A DNA stretch of 42,499 bases from Glomus cerebriforme (Eukaryota; Glomeromycota; Glomeromycetes; Glomerales; Glomeraceae). Below the pieces are notes generated by a model that was not told where the DNA came from, did no database searches, and saw only the letters and a program-made list of their open reading frames with translations. The position numbers and the translations under genes are program-made. Positions 22,630 through 34,315 of this stretch are shown here, one piece after another. The stretch's first letter is position 1. Each line of letters begins with the position of its first letter. The stretch covers positions 25,977-68,475 of the forward strand of contig QKYT01000158.1 in NCBI GenBank assembly GCA_003550305.1, in the 5' to 3' direction.

Positions 22630-24020
22630 TTGCAGAAAAATTTACCTATAATTTTCAACATTATTTAATGTCATATTTATATGAATTTTTACTAAGTAAC
22701 CTATAATTTTATTTTTATTTTTATATAAAAAACAATATAAAATTTGTAATTTTTTTATATAAATTGATTTTTTTAATAGTTAACTTATAAGTATATTTTA
22801 GTATTGATAAAAATAACAAAATTTAGTATAATTTTTAACATTTATTTATTCTAGATCTTTAATATTTATATATTAAGTGTAATTTAATCTGCTCTACAAG
22901 TTTACTTAAGATTTCAGTAAAGATTAAGAAGTCCAATTTTGACTTTACTTATAAGCAAACATTTTTTAATGCTGTTTTATAGAAAAAAATTGCAAATTTT
23001 ACCTGTAATTTTAAATATTATATGAAATTCATTATAAAATATAATTTTTTTATTCTAGTTTTAATTTTTTATTAAAGGTTTCATTTAATAAATTAAATAA
23101 CATTATATTTAAATTATTGATATTAATAAAAAAAAAGAAAGAAGAGAAAAATTTTTTTTAAAGGTATTATTATTTGAAAGAGACTTTTCAGAAATATATA
23201 ATAAAAATAAATGGATTTTTTAATAGTTTACTTATAAGTATATTTTTAGTATTAATAAAAATAAAGAAATTTAATGTAATTTTTAAAACATACTTTTATA
23301 TATTTATTTTAGATCTTTAATATTTATGTATTAAGTGTAATTTAATCTGCTTTACAAGTTTATTTAAGGTTTTAGTAAAAGTTAAAAAATCTAATTTTAA
23401 CTTTATTTATGAACAAATATTTTCTATACTATTTTAAAAAAATTGCAAACAAATTTACCTATAATTTTTAACATTATTTAATATTATATTTATATAAATT
23501 TTTACTAAATATCCTATTATTTTTTTTTTATTTTTATATAAAAAATATGTACTATATTCTTTTTTGATCATTAAACACTAAAATATTTAATAAAACATCA
23601 AATGATATAGACATATAGTAAATATATATAAATAAATTAATAAAAAAATGCTAAACTGTTAACTTTTATCAAGTTATGAATTATTTAGTAATTATAGAAG
23701 AATAAATTTACTACTATTTAATTCATCTCAATAGAATAATTCTAATGAGTTATATTATATTCTTTTATAATCATTAAATAGTTTGCATAATAATTTACTG
23801 GATTTTAAATTATTTTAAAATAAAAATATACTAATTAACCTACTGTTTTTTTTGTTTTTACTTAAAAATATTATAAATTTCATTATAAAAATATTATTTT
23901 ATGTATTTATTGTAAAGCTTTTAAAATTATATATCGTATGTAAATTTGTCTATTCTACAAGTTTACTTAATATAAAAAATAGATTTAGAATAAAAATTGC
24001 AAACAAATTTGCCTGCAATA
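22630..24020. repeat. Diverged direct repeats in AT-rich DNA
   Basis: A stretch starting near 22767 (AATAGTTAACTTATAAGTAT, later GATCTTTAATATTTATATAT, then CTACAAGTTTACTTAAG) recurs near 23214 with many substitutions over about 270 bp. The motif AATTGCAAACAAATTTACCT is seen in four variants at about 22633, 22990, 23441 and 23995. The stretch after 22633 also matches the one after 23441 for about 110 bp. I cannot assign this family. Confidence 0.6.
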
Positions 24021-24540
24021 TTAAATAAAAAATAAATTTAATTTAACAAAATTTTTTAAATATAAATTATTTAATTTAATCTAAAATAAAATTCTAAAAA
24101 ACTTTAAAATAACTCATAATTTTTTTTTTACTAATGAGTTTTAGCAAATCTTATTAATTAAAAAATTTGTAATATTTAGAATAACTATATAAATAAATGC
24201 TTTAATCCAATTATATTATATTATATAAAATCCAAAAAGGCTTTTTTATTTCTTATGAAAATTGGATCAAATAATAATACAAGGTTATACAAATTTTCAA
24301 AAAAGAAAATAAAATCTATTACTTATATAAAGAGAATCATAAGGGTGAATTCTAGTAGGTTGTAGGCAGAAACACAAGATGTTTTAAATATAATTATACT
24401 CTCAATCTCATTCTATTTTATATAAATTAAATATATAAAAAAAAGATAAAACTATAAAACATAAAAATACTCTACCATTTCTTTTAAACTAATCAATTAT
24501 TAATATTATTAATAGCAAATTTAGTATTTTTCTAAATCAA

Positions 24541-25268
24541 GATAATTACATTAACCTACAATAAATATTCAGATTTCATAAATTTTACTTAGTAATATAT
24601 AATAAAATTAATCATTTTTGGATTGTATAAAACTTTATGAATTTTTGGCAAATTTTTTTTTTTTTTTTTTGAAGATAAGCTGAATAAGCAAATACTTTAT
24701 TAAATAATATCATACAAATTTTTAAGTTTACATATATAAAGATAATAAAAATAGCTATGCAGAGATAAGCCCTTGCATCTAAAAAAATAGAAATGTCCAA
24801 CTTGTTGTACTTATGTAATATAAGTTCTCAAAGTGAGATCACGTTGCTGAGTCTTTTTAAATAAAATATGCTCTGATTCTCCCCCATATCCCAGTATTAG
24901 CACCGAAAATAACTCCTTCAACCAGTTCTTCTAAATCTTCCTGTCAAATAATACTCTTTGTCCAGTTCAAAAATTTTTTTATTTTAAAATATAAGTTACA
25001 ATCTTTTTATATATTATTCACATATTTACATATAAAATTAATTTATTTATTACTTTACAAATGAGTATTTTTTTTGTATTTTACAAATAGAATATTTTTG
25101 AATTATACTTTTAAAACTATTGATTATTAGCTATCAAATAAAAAAATTTAAAGTAAATTTGCCAAAATTTATAAAGCTTTATACAACCTAAAAATCATCA
25201 ATTTTACTATACATTATACTAAGTAAAATTTATAAAATCTGAATATTTATTGTAAGGTAATGTATTTA
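24541..25268. repeat. Inverted pair of ~115-bp repeats flanking a retroelement 3' end
   Basis: The left arm at 24541-24652 and the reverse complement of about 25150-25268 are clearly alike; both contain ACAATAAATATTCAGATTT, AAATTTTACTTAGTA and TTTTGGCAAA. The left arm stops exactly where the T-run at 24653 begins. This may be one palindromic element or two oppositely oriented copies of a short repeat. Confidence 0.7.
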
Positions 25269-25387
25269 TAAAAGATAGCATAAATCATTTTAGTAACTTT
25301 ATGATAATTTTTTATTTAATAACCTTTATTATTAATATATTAGTAAAGTATTTATTTACCTATAAATTAGTTTTTAATAGTTCTGAC

Positions 25388-25632
25388 TAAAGTTGCTTGC
25401 CAAAACTTAATAGATTAATATCAAAATATTTCAATACTATGGGTTTTCAAATTAGCATGAAATATTGATGAGTTTCTAGAAACTAGATGCTAGTGCCAAT
25501 CTTCAAAACAAAGGATACCTAACCATTTATATTTGGATTTTTAAACTAGTATGAAATGTTTTAAGAAGATTTATAAAAACTGGCTACTAGTATTAACTTT
25601 TAGGAAGAAAAGTCTATCTAAAAGAACTAATA
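25388..25632. repeat. Single hAT-MITE-like end and a diverged tandem repeat
   Basis: TAAAGTTGCTTGCCAAAACT at 25388 resembles the terminus of the MITE at 34701 (TAAGGTTGCTTGCCGAAACC), but no matching right end was found. After it, a unit of roughly 90 bp starting near 25441 (TTTTCAAATTAGCATGAAAT) repeats from 25532 (TTTTTAAACTAGTATGAAAT). Confidence 0.45.
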
Positions 25633-25677
25633 TTAAAATATACAAAGAAGAAAAAAAATTACAGAAATACCTCTATT

Positions 25678-26965
25678 TAAAACTTTGCATGAGTTGACTC
25701 AAATTCAGTTCGAAATAAATTTCAAGCTAAGTCTGTAATGAGCTGAATATCAGCTCAAATTTTTTGAGTTGAGCTGAGCTAGAATTGAGCTAAATTAGCT
25801 CAAGTTAGCTTAAACTTTACATATAATAAATTTTTTTATAAAATTAATTACATATATTTTAGCTTTTATAACATTTAATACTTAAGTTAAAGTATTTATT
25901 ATAGATTATTTATAATATCCCAATTATAATTACACTGAATAATTGAAAAAAAAACATTTACTACAAAAGAAATAAAAGAAATAAATAATTATTTTTAAGA
26001 AATTATATTAATCAAAATTCTTTATATATTTCTCATATGAATGTTTCATTATTTTCATATTTCTTTATTTGTTTTATGCACTCTTTCAATTATCAAATCT
26101 AAAATATAAATAAATTTAGTTTACAATATTAACAATATATAAAATAAATGGTTAATTATATATTTATTATTGATAATTACTAGGTCTTTGTTAAAAAAGA
26201 GTATTGAACTCTTCAAAGTAAAGATCTCCTAAAACAAAATGTTTTCCTTTTTCATCCCCTTCCATGTACAAACATGTTTTCTAAAATATAAAAAATTAAT
26301 TACCTAATATATAATTTTATATATTTACACATGATACATACTGATTATATTTAATTATGAAATTGATTTTATTGAATTTATTTTTTTTCTTATTTTTTCA
26401 TAGAGAAATATCTAAACTTGTCAAAAATAGTGTATGACTATTTAGCTATTTCAGGTTAATTTATAAAATTGATAAATTTTCTATTAAATTATTTGTTTAT
26501 ATACTATTATTATTTTTTATAGTTTTCAGTATATCTGTAGAAAGAATATTTTTGGATAGAATAGATTTGATTGAACAGAAATGATGTAGTTTTAAAGATG
26601 AAACTATACAGGAAATTATGTGTCTCAAAGAATAGTAAAAGTCTGATCTTGGTAGATCAATCATTATAAATAATTGATTTTATAATAAAAAATAAAATAA
26701 CAAATAAATTCAAACTATAAAATAATTAAATTTTTAAATTGTTTATATATTTATTATGTATAATTTTTATTCTAATAAATTGGATTGACTCAAACTTTCA
26801 AACTGAGCTTATTATTAGCTTAAGCTTTTTAAGCTGAATTTATTATTAACTTGAACTCATTTAAGCTAGCTTGTAAATCACTAATAAGTCAATTTAAATA
26901 TAGCTTAGCTTGAGCTTAATTTAACTTGAAAACTTGCAAACTAACTCAGCTTATGTAAAGCTTTA
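25678..26965. mobile_element. hAT DNA transposon, 1288 bp, degenerate
   Basis: The ends are inverted: TAAAACTTTGCATGAGTTGA on the left and, reverse-complemented, TAAAGCTTTACATAAGCTGA on the right. The flanks CCTCTATT (25670-25677) and TCTTTATT (26966-26973) match at 6 of 8 positions, an aged 8-bp target duplication. The homologous LINE-like copy at 32001 reads CCTCTATTTCTC with no insert, a paralogous empty site. Subterminal DNA on both sides is rich in AGCT/GAGCT repeats, as in many hAT elements. The interior carries a transposase C-terminal remnant on the plus strand. Confidence 0.85.
26404..26636 (+). pseudogene. hAT transposase C-terminal (dimerisation) domain remnant
   Basis: Reading from 26404 gives EKYLNLSKIVYDYLAIS, then a GT...AG intron-like gap (about 26456-26522), then FSISVERIFLDRIDLIEQK, a stop, and CSFKDETIQEIMCLKE followed by TAG. 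The motif SVERIF...DLI...KDETIQ..MCLK is the conserved end of hAT transposases. The stop after EQK is TGA where CGA (Arg) is expected, and the last TAG is where TGG (Trp) is expected. The rest of the gene is too decayed to read. Confidence 0.8.
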
Positions 26966-27477
26966 TCTTTATTTCTCTTTCCTATCAGAATTAATACTGA
27001 GTTATACTATTAGATGCTCCAGATGAATCGAGTTAACTGCTTATACTGTCTTATCTGAAGTCTATTATCCAATACCTTTTCAACTAACAAATACCATCCC
27101 AGTAGGATTTTCTCTCAAAATAAGTCAATTCCTAATGATCTGAAATGGTAATAATCCATAAAATTGAAACAACTACTTACACAAATCTTTTTTAGCTCAT
27201 GATCTTTAAGGCTCTAACCCTTTTTAAGAATCTTTATCCTTGATATACTTATTGCAAAAGAAAATACATCTTATTAACAGCTACCCAAATCTACTCCTCA
27301 CATTAATATATCTTAACCTAGCATATCCATATCTTTGCACACCTTTTTAACTTTTTTTATTTTTTTTAATAATAATACATTACATCACCTTAAAGGACTA
27401 AAATGAAAATTACTATCTATAAAACAAAAACCTAAGAAAATGTAACAACAAAAAAACCAATCATTAACAAATAATTA

Positions 27478-27669
27478 ACTATTAATCAATTTTTTAGTAT
27501 GCTTTAACTCCTGCCCAAAATACCATTTCATAATATCAGAAAATTTAAATTCAAGAAAATTCAAATAAATGTCAATTACTGATATATGGTATACTCCTTG
27601 ACCAGTTTAGTATTTATTTTCATGAGTATGAAAAATCTGATGTCTTATTACTTTTCTACCAACTAAAAT
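27478..27669 (-). pseudogene. Unidentified coding fragment, possibly from the LINE-like element
   Basis: The minus strand reads ILVGRKVIRHQIFHTHENKY, a stop, then a stretch with HISVIDIYLNFLEFKFSDIM and KWYFGQELKHTKKL. It looks protein-like in an otherwise random-looking region and lies directly upstream (minus strand) of the repeat shared with copy 2. I cannot name the family. Confidence 0.35.
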
Positions 27670-29374
27670 GATATATAAATTTAAAAAAAGAAATTTTTAC
27701 TAATCATTTACTCCAAAAAAGACTCTTCCTGCTGCGTCAAGTCTATGCTTTAATTCTGCAAAAAATTACTTTACTTCCAAAAAAATTTCATGCTAGATTC
27801 AATTATATTTAATAAATTAATAATATAATTTATTTTTTATTCTATTAAAAAATTAATTTTTGGTAAAATGGCCTTTAGTAAAATATCTATTCTGTAAAAT
27901 AAACTTTAATTAAATAATTTTAATCAAATAATTTTTGATAAAATAATATTTTTGATAAAATATCTTTTGATAATACAGATTTGGCAAATGGTTTTAGTAA
28001 AGTAAAATGTACTGTAATTCTTTAAGAACATACAAAAAAATAATATAACTCTATATAATAAATCAGGTAAATAAATAACAATTAGTATAAATATATGTTA
28101 TACAATACATAAATTTCTAAAATAATATAGAAATCTACTATTGATCAATATTTAAATATCTTTAACTTCTAACAAAAACAATTAAAACTTATATATATAA
28201 AAGAAAAGAAAAAGTTGAAAGAAATCTAAAAAATCTGAAAATAAATATTAAATTTTAATAAAAGAATATTTTACTAAATCTACTGATTAGTTTTTTTTAT
28301 ACTAGTATTTTAGAAAGAATTTTCTTTTTATTCAAATTTATACATTAACTTTACAAAAATATTTTTCTTTCAAAAAAACTTCATATTAAATTAGTTCTTA
28401 GGTCTATTAAAAGTAACTAAAGCTTCTTTATCTTTTAATTTATGTAAATAAAAATATTTTAAAATACCAAATAATTCTTTTAATATTGTGATTATTAGTT
28501 AAAAGTTATAAGAGACTTAATATATGAAAAACTTTGATATACTAAAGATTATTATTTAAATTTTTTAAACTTTTTTAATTAATTTTAGCTTTATAAAAAT
28601 ACTTTTTTTATGTTTAAAAAATAAATTTCTTAATAGCAAATTTACAAAAAGTACAACTTTTTTTTTAAACCTTTTTAGAAGAAATAAATAAAGAATTATC
28701 AAAAAGAATATCCTTTTTAAATTATTTTAGTAATTAATAATTAAAATTATTAAAAGGATAGCTTTATTAATAATTTTATTTATAAATATATAATTATTAA
28801 TTACTGTATATTATATATATCATTCATTCAGTTTAATTATAACAATTAATAAATAAGTATTTATTTTATTATAGGTAAATTTTCTTATAAAATATTTTTA
28901 AATTTTTATATATATCTATAGTTTTGAAAGAATACTTTTAACTTATTATTAAAAGATTATTATTACTAAACTTATATAATATAATTTTATATGAATTAAA
29001 TTTAAGAGATTTTATCTTAACTAAAAATACAGAAGACAATCAATGTTATACAGATATTTAAAGATATTTTGGTATTTATTAATTGAAATTTCATGATTTT
29101 ATATTCATTAGATTCATCTTGTTAAAAGGATTCGAATGATAATAAAATCATCTTTGTATGATCAATATCCAATGTACAATTACACTTTAAAAATTTAGAT
29201 GTTTTTATGATAATTTTGAATCCAATGGTTGGTCTTTCATGATCTTTAGCTCATTGTATTTGTCTCATTAAGATGATTTAAATGATGGTAAATACATATT
29301 GATTAGATTAATAATGATCGAACCACACCATTTTTTTTAAATTTTTAACTATTTATTATGCTAGTTATACAAAT
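27670..29374. other. AT-rich gene-free DNA
   Basis: No ORF or terminal repeat was found. At 27855-28010 there is a loose array of TTTTGATAAAATAT-like units. The rest is A/T-biased DNA without recognisable structure. Confidence 0.5.
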
Positions 29375-29418
29375 CAGAATTTTTGCAATGAGCATTCTCA
29401 TACTTGCAAAAAATTCTG
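29375..29418. repeat. Imperfect hairpin
   Basis: CAGAATTTTTGCA...TGCAAAAAATTCTG pair around an inner ATGAG-CATT-CTCAT stem, giving about 18 base pairs with one single-base and one 3-base bulge. Function unknown. Confidence 0.7.
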
Positions 29419-29749
29419 AAAAATATAAAGTATAGGAGTTTATTTATTATGACTGTAAATACAGAATAATATGTTATAATTTGGGTAGAATAAAGTGTTC
29501 GTATAATATTGATCGCCCTCTATAAAGTTATTAAAAAAAATATCTTTATTTTATAACTAAAATAGCTATTTTTATTAATAGAAAATTTTTATTTTTTTTT
29601 ATTTAAAGTAAAGTAAAAGTCTATATATTTTTATATAAGATAATAACTATTATAATAATATAACAATTTTTGTTTATTCATATGTATTAGATATTTTAAA
29701 TTTAATTGATTAATAATAAATAAAAAAATAATATTTATTTTTTGTAATA

Positions 29750-31068
29750 CAGTGCCCGGTAACAAGTCACCGATCACATGACACTGATCAATTTTAATGC
29801 GAATTTTTAAATTCAAATTACTCAATCACTACAACACCAAATTTAATAAAAATTTTTTTATTTGAATGGCAAAGTCTTCAACTTTTTATTAATACTTTGT
29901 TGGATGACCTTTACTTTTTATAATAGCAGCAACTTGATGAGTCATGCTATCAATAAGATTTTAGTATTTATTAACATCAATATCTGCCCACTTCTCTTGA
30001 AGTATTTTTCATAAATCTTCACAATTTTTTGGCAATGGAGTGTGTGCACACACCTGCCTTTCCAATTCATCCCATAAATTTTTTATTGGGTTGAAATCTG
30101 AACTCTGTGTAGACCATAAAATACTATTAATCTCATTTTTTTCTTTTCAACTTTGAACTATTCTTGCAGTATGTATATGAGCATTATCCTCTTGAAAAAA
30201 ATAACTTTCCTGGTCATCTAAATTATCTATGAATAGTAACAAATAATTTTGTAATACATCAATATATACTGTAGCTGTAACTCTCCCTTCTAATTTTACT
30301 AATAGACCAAGATTATGCTTAGTAAAGCATCCTCACACCATTATTTCTTGCTAACCTAATTTCATTGTAGGAATTAAGCATTTCACATTATATTTTTCGT
30401 GAGAGCACCTCCATACCCATCTTCTACTATTTCTTCTAAATAACTCAAACTTAGACTCATTACTCCAAATAATATTTTCTCACTCATCTACCCACTTTTT
30501 TCTTTCTCTTGCCCAATTGCCCAAGTAAGTCTTTTTTGCTTATTTTTTTCACTTACAAAGGGGTTTCTTACACCAATTTGACTATAAAAACCTTGTTCAT
30601 AAAGGTATCTTTTTAAAGTTTTTTCACAAACATTTGTTGAAATAGAATTGACAAATTCTTCATATAATTCCTATATATTTGCTTTTCTATTTTCTTTAAG
30701 AATTCTTGTCAAATGGCGGCCATCTCTTTCAGTCATTATTTGTGATCTTCCAGTTCTGAAAAGAAGAGTTTTATATCCATAATTCTTGTATGTAGAAATA
30801 ACATCATGTATAGTACTTTAAGGGTGGTTCAAGACTTCACTAATCTTTCTCTCACTTATTCCATATTTCCACACACCAACAACTTCTTCACATTCAAAAG
30901 TAGAAAGTTCTTTCTTTTAAAAGATATGTTTGAATAAGAAAGGTTTTAGCAATATGTGGCAAAAAACTGGAGGTGAATTAATAATAAAATGATTGACATA
31001 ACATATTTTGAAGATAAACAAATAAATGATCAATAATCACGTGACTGGTGACTTCTTACCGGGTACTG
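29750..31068 (-). mobile_element. Tc1/mariner transposon, 1319 bp, inactive
   Basis: The terminal inverted repeats are CAGTGCCCGGTAACAAGTCA on the left and, reverse-complemented, CAGTACCCGGTAAGAAGTCA on the right, continuing to about 32 bp with five mismatches. Both ends are flanked by the TA duplication (29748-29749 and 31069-31070). Size, CAGT termini and TA target fit Tc1. It encodes a broken transposase on the minus strand. Confidence 0.93.
29889..30930 (-). pseudogene. Tc1 (DD34E) transposase pseudogene
   Basis: A nearly full-length transposase can be read on the minus strand in one frame with about ten stops. Helix-turn-helix-like GISERKISEVLNHP comes first, then WSNESKFELF, FFQEDNAHIH and SSDFNPIKNLWDELER, ending KGHPTKY. 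Against the DD34E consensus, the first Asp is Asn (WSNES for WSDES), the second Asp is kept, and 34 residues later the Glu is Lys (PIKNLW for PIENLW), so two of three catalytic residues are lost. Several stops are TGA at positions that are Trp in relatives. I describe it only as a dead copy. Confidence 0.9.
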
Positions 31069-31070
31069 TA

Positions 31071-31754
31071 CATATACAATTAATATTACCATAAGTCTAT
31101 AATACAAAAAAAAATATTGCACAATTATTTTACTATTATTATTTATATTATTATTATTAATCATATTTAATTTACTACATGATTTATAAGATGTATTCAT
31201 TTTTTTAACATTAATACAATAAATGCATTTAATTTGTCTAAATAATTTTTTTTTTTAATAATTTTTTTTATTTTAAAAAAAAATTTAATTTACTAAAAAA
31301 AAATAAAATAAAATAAAAATATATAATTTAACTTAAAATAATTTCTATTTTTTAATTTAATACTATTTTATCTATCTTTATTAATACTTTTTTTAGCTAA
31401 ATAAAATTAAACTATTTATTTCTTTTTTAATATATAATGATCTACATAATTTGTCTCCAAAAATCTATTTTTATTATTTCAAGATAAACTCTTCTTTTTA
31501 TCTTCTATAACTTTATTTTAATTCTTATAATTTTTAATATTAATATTGACTTTTATTTAAGTTTATTTAAATCTCTTCTTAAGATATAATTAGATATTTA
31601 AATCAGTTAAAAATATATAGTAAAATTATAAAAATTGAATGCTAATGCCAATTTAAAAAATAAATTAATAATAAATAAAGTTATCTTTAATTATTTTAAA
31701 TATAAAAAGCTCAAATTCTTTAGATAAATTTTATAATTAATTAATATTATTAAA
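31071..31754. other. AT-rich gene-free DNA
   Basis: About 680 bp of A/T-biased sequence. A short stretch near 31605-31690 weakly resembles the tandem unit at 25441-25630. Nothing else seen. Confidence 0.4.
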
Positions 31755-32460
31755 TTTTTTTTTTTTTGAAGACAAAACAGATATATAAATATGTAATAAT
31801 TAATAAAATAAATGCTAACTATATTTCATATATAATAACATTTTTCATGAAAAAATGTTGTTTATTATATTTAAGATATATAGATCTTCAGAATGAGGCT
31901 GCATTAACAGATCTTTTTAGATAAAATATATTCTGAATCTTTTCCAAATTCCAGTGTTACATACCAAAATACATATAGAGAAAAATAAAACTACATAATA
32001 CCTCTATTTCTCTATCCTATAAAAGCCAGTTTTTGATGCTAAAATAAATATTCTAGCTGAATTAAAATAACTTCTTACACTCTTTATAGTATTCTTTCTA
32101 TAATAAGCTGATTTCTAATAATCACAAAACTGCTTTTTTCTTCTCAGATTAAGATGATTGCTTATATGAAAACTAGCTTTATGGCTCTATATATCCTATT
32201 CTTATCTAAGAATTTTGATTCTTGATATACTTATTATAAAAAAAAAAAATTCTTAATAATGCTAAACTTTAAATTTAATACCTATACATTTCTTTCTAAC
32301 TATTGAACTTATATCTTTATTTTATTCTTTTTTTGATTTATTTTAACAACATGTTACATTAATTTAAGAAGCTAAAAAAGTAATCACTATTTGTAAAATA
32401 AATAACTGTGAAGTGTAACAATAAAGAAAACCAATTACTATTGCAATAATCAGCCATAAA
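31755..32460 (-). mobile_element. LINE-like retroelement remnant, copy 2 (minus strand), with empty hAT site
   Basis: Begins with 13 T (31755-31767, poly-A on the minus strand) followed by GAAGACAAAACAG, and aligns with copy 1 in the same orientation over about 700 bp. It lacks the hAT insertion: the sequence at 32001 runs CCTCTATTTCTCTATCCTAT uninterrupted. Probably 5'-truncated, since similarity fades by about 32460. Confidence 0.55.
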
Positions 32461-33440
32461 TTTTTTTTTCAAATAGCCTTATATGCTTAAGAAATAGTAA
32501 GCTGTGTTGAAAAATAGCAATAATAAAATTAAAGATTTTAAAGACAATGATAAAACTATAAATAATATGACTTATATTATGTCAATTTCTTGAAAGTAAT
32601 AATGGATTATTATTACTTTACAACAAAAAAGTTATCTATTGCAAATGAAAAATAAAATTATTATATTGGCAAATTTAATTCATTGGTGCAGATAAATCAT
32701 ATGTTATTGCTAAGCCATCCTTCATTCAAAACAACTTTCTACAAAAGAAATAATAGGAAAATAAAAATAAAAGTAATAAAAAATCAAATATAAGCTTTCT
32801 TTAGTTGTACACATTCAAAATTATATATATAAGTAAAAAACTACAGAAGTAAAAAAAGAAGTTAAACCAAGTTTTTTTTTAAAAAAAAAATAACTAAAAA
32901 GAATGAAAAAGACTAAAATAAAAATATTAACTATAATTATTTATGTAATTTATAATATAACCTAGCTATATCAGATAGGTTATAACTATATCAGATGAGT
33001 TGGGATAAGTTTTTTGCAATAAGTATTTTTATTAGTATAAAGTATAACTAAAGAAAAATTTTTTTAATTAATCTGCAAATTCACCTAATATGAAACTTCA
33101 TATATGCTGATCAACTTAGTATTACATAAAAAATATTTTATAATGAAATTATATTTTTTATTACAATGAACTAAATTCATACATATATAATAAAGAGAAA
33201 CATCAAACTTGAATATTCTAAAAAAAGTCTTTCTTCTATAATTCTTTTTTTAATTTTTTATGACCATAAAAATCTAAAGTAAGTAAAGTTGTAGTCTTAT
33301 CTTTTCTTCTTCTGACTTTACTTATCCAATGGCTAAAGTAGAAATGTTTAGAGTAACTAAACACATTAATACAAAAGAGAACAAATTATTATTTAAAGAA
33401 AATATAAAAAATTATGTATGTATTTCATAAACTATTTGTA
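32461..33440. other. AT-rich gene-free DNA
   Basis: Almost 1 kb with no ORF, terminal repeats or recognisable family. A slightly more complex stretch at 33250-33400 could be another remnant but cannot be assigned. Confidence 0.4.
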
Positions 33441-33790
33441 TATGGGATGTCTGAATACGGATCATAATTCCGGCCAGAATTAAATGATCTGCAATGAAAT
33501 TGCCTTTTGGGAATTTAATGTACCCAAAATTCGATTTTCGAGAGAAATAAAATTGCCTTTTTTGGATTGTGTAATGTAGTATAATATCCAAAAAAGGATA
33601 CTCTGGCCGGCATTATGAAATCCAGCCAAAATTAGGGATGTGATGAATAATATGTGATGAATAGGATTTCACATTTTGAAAAAATTCGTCCCTAGAATAA
33701 ATAGAAAAAATGAAAACAGAAGGTATGACACGAAGGTAATAAATTATCATATAGTAAAAAATCACGTGATTTGTGTCCAGACATCCCGTG
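33441..33790. mobile_element. MITE, about 350 bp, TA-flanked, possibly compound
   Basis: The ends are TATGGGATGTCTGAATACGG on the left and, reverse-complemented, CACGGGATGTCTGGACACAA on the right, both flanked by TA (33439-33440, 33791-33792). Inside, CATAATTCCGGCCAGAATTA near 33464 and the inverse of about 33598-33618 (CATAATGCCGGCCAGAGTAT) form a second inverted pair. A third lies within it (TTTTTTGGAT / ATCCAAAAAA). No coding capacity. Confidence 0.8.
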
Positions 33791-34315
33791 TAAACTTAGA
33801 AATTTTCTTCATAAAAAATTATTATAAATAACTTAAATTTATAAAGTTATATATAAAATAAAAACAAAAATATTTTTATTTAAACCTTTAAAGCTTCCTA
33901 TTTTTTAAAAAAGCTTTAATGTTATGTTTTTATTTTTTTAAAAAAATGGTTAGAAAATTATAGGAAAGAATTATTACCATTCTTAATTATTAGAGTTTTA
34001 TCATCAGAATTATCTTATCAAGATAAATTAAATATCATATTTGCCTAAAAATAAGCAATTTTTTTATTATAGAGTTGCTTATTATTAGATACAAAAATTT
34101 TTTTTGAAATTTACAGCTTATTTTTATTAAACTATACCAAAACTTTATTTAATAATCATTTGATTTATTGTATAAATATTATATAAAATAATCATTATCT
34201 TTTTACATAAATTTAATTAAATCTGCTTAATTTTTGCATCATTTTCATAAGGATAAATAATATCACAAAAAGCTGTTAAATATAAGAAGATTAAATAAAC
34301 TTCTTATTTTATTGA
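33791..34315. other. AT-rich gene-free DNA
   Basis: About 525 bp with no recognisable feature. Confidence 0.4.

Larger units (their letters stand above)
24653..27500 (-). mobile_element. LINE-like retroelement remnant, copy 1 (minus strand), interrupted by insertions
   Basis: A run of 18 T at 24653-24670 reads as a poly-A tail on the minus strand. The adjacent sequence (24671-24900, then about 25632-25677 and 26974-27480) aligns with 31768-32460, which also begins with a T-run. Shared stretches include GAAGATAAGC/GAAGACAAAA after the T-run, CTTTTTAAATAAAATATG/CTTTTTAGATAAAATATA, and ATCCTTGATATACTTATTG/ATTCTTGATATACTTATTA. Two segments interrupt it relative to copy 2: about 24900-25632 and the hAT element at 25678-26965. 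No reverse-transcriptase motif is left, so the LINE assignment rests on the poly-A tail and repetition. Confidence 0.55.

Noticed and set aside
24612..24800. A 62-aa minus-strand ORF as a gene
   Set aside because: It runs through the T-run that looks like a retroelement poly-A tail, so it is 3' end sequence of a repeat rather than a gene.
22040..29400. Promoters, replication origins or centromere-like DNA in the AT-rich block
   Set aside because: The composition alone makes TATA boxes and A/T-rich consensus sites appear everywhere, so none can be supported.
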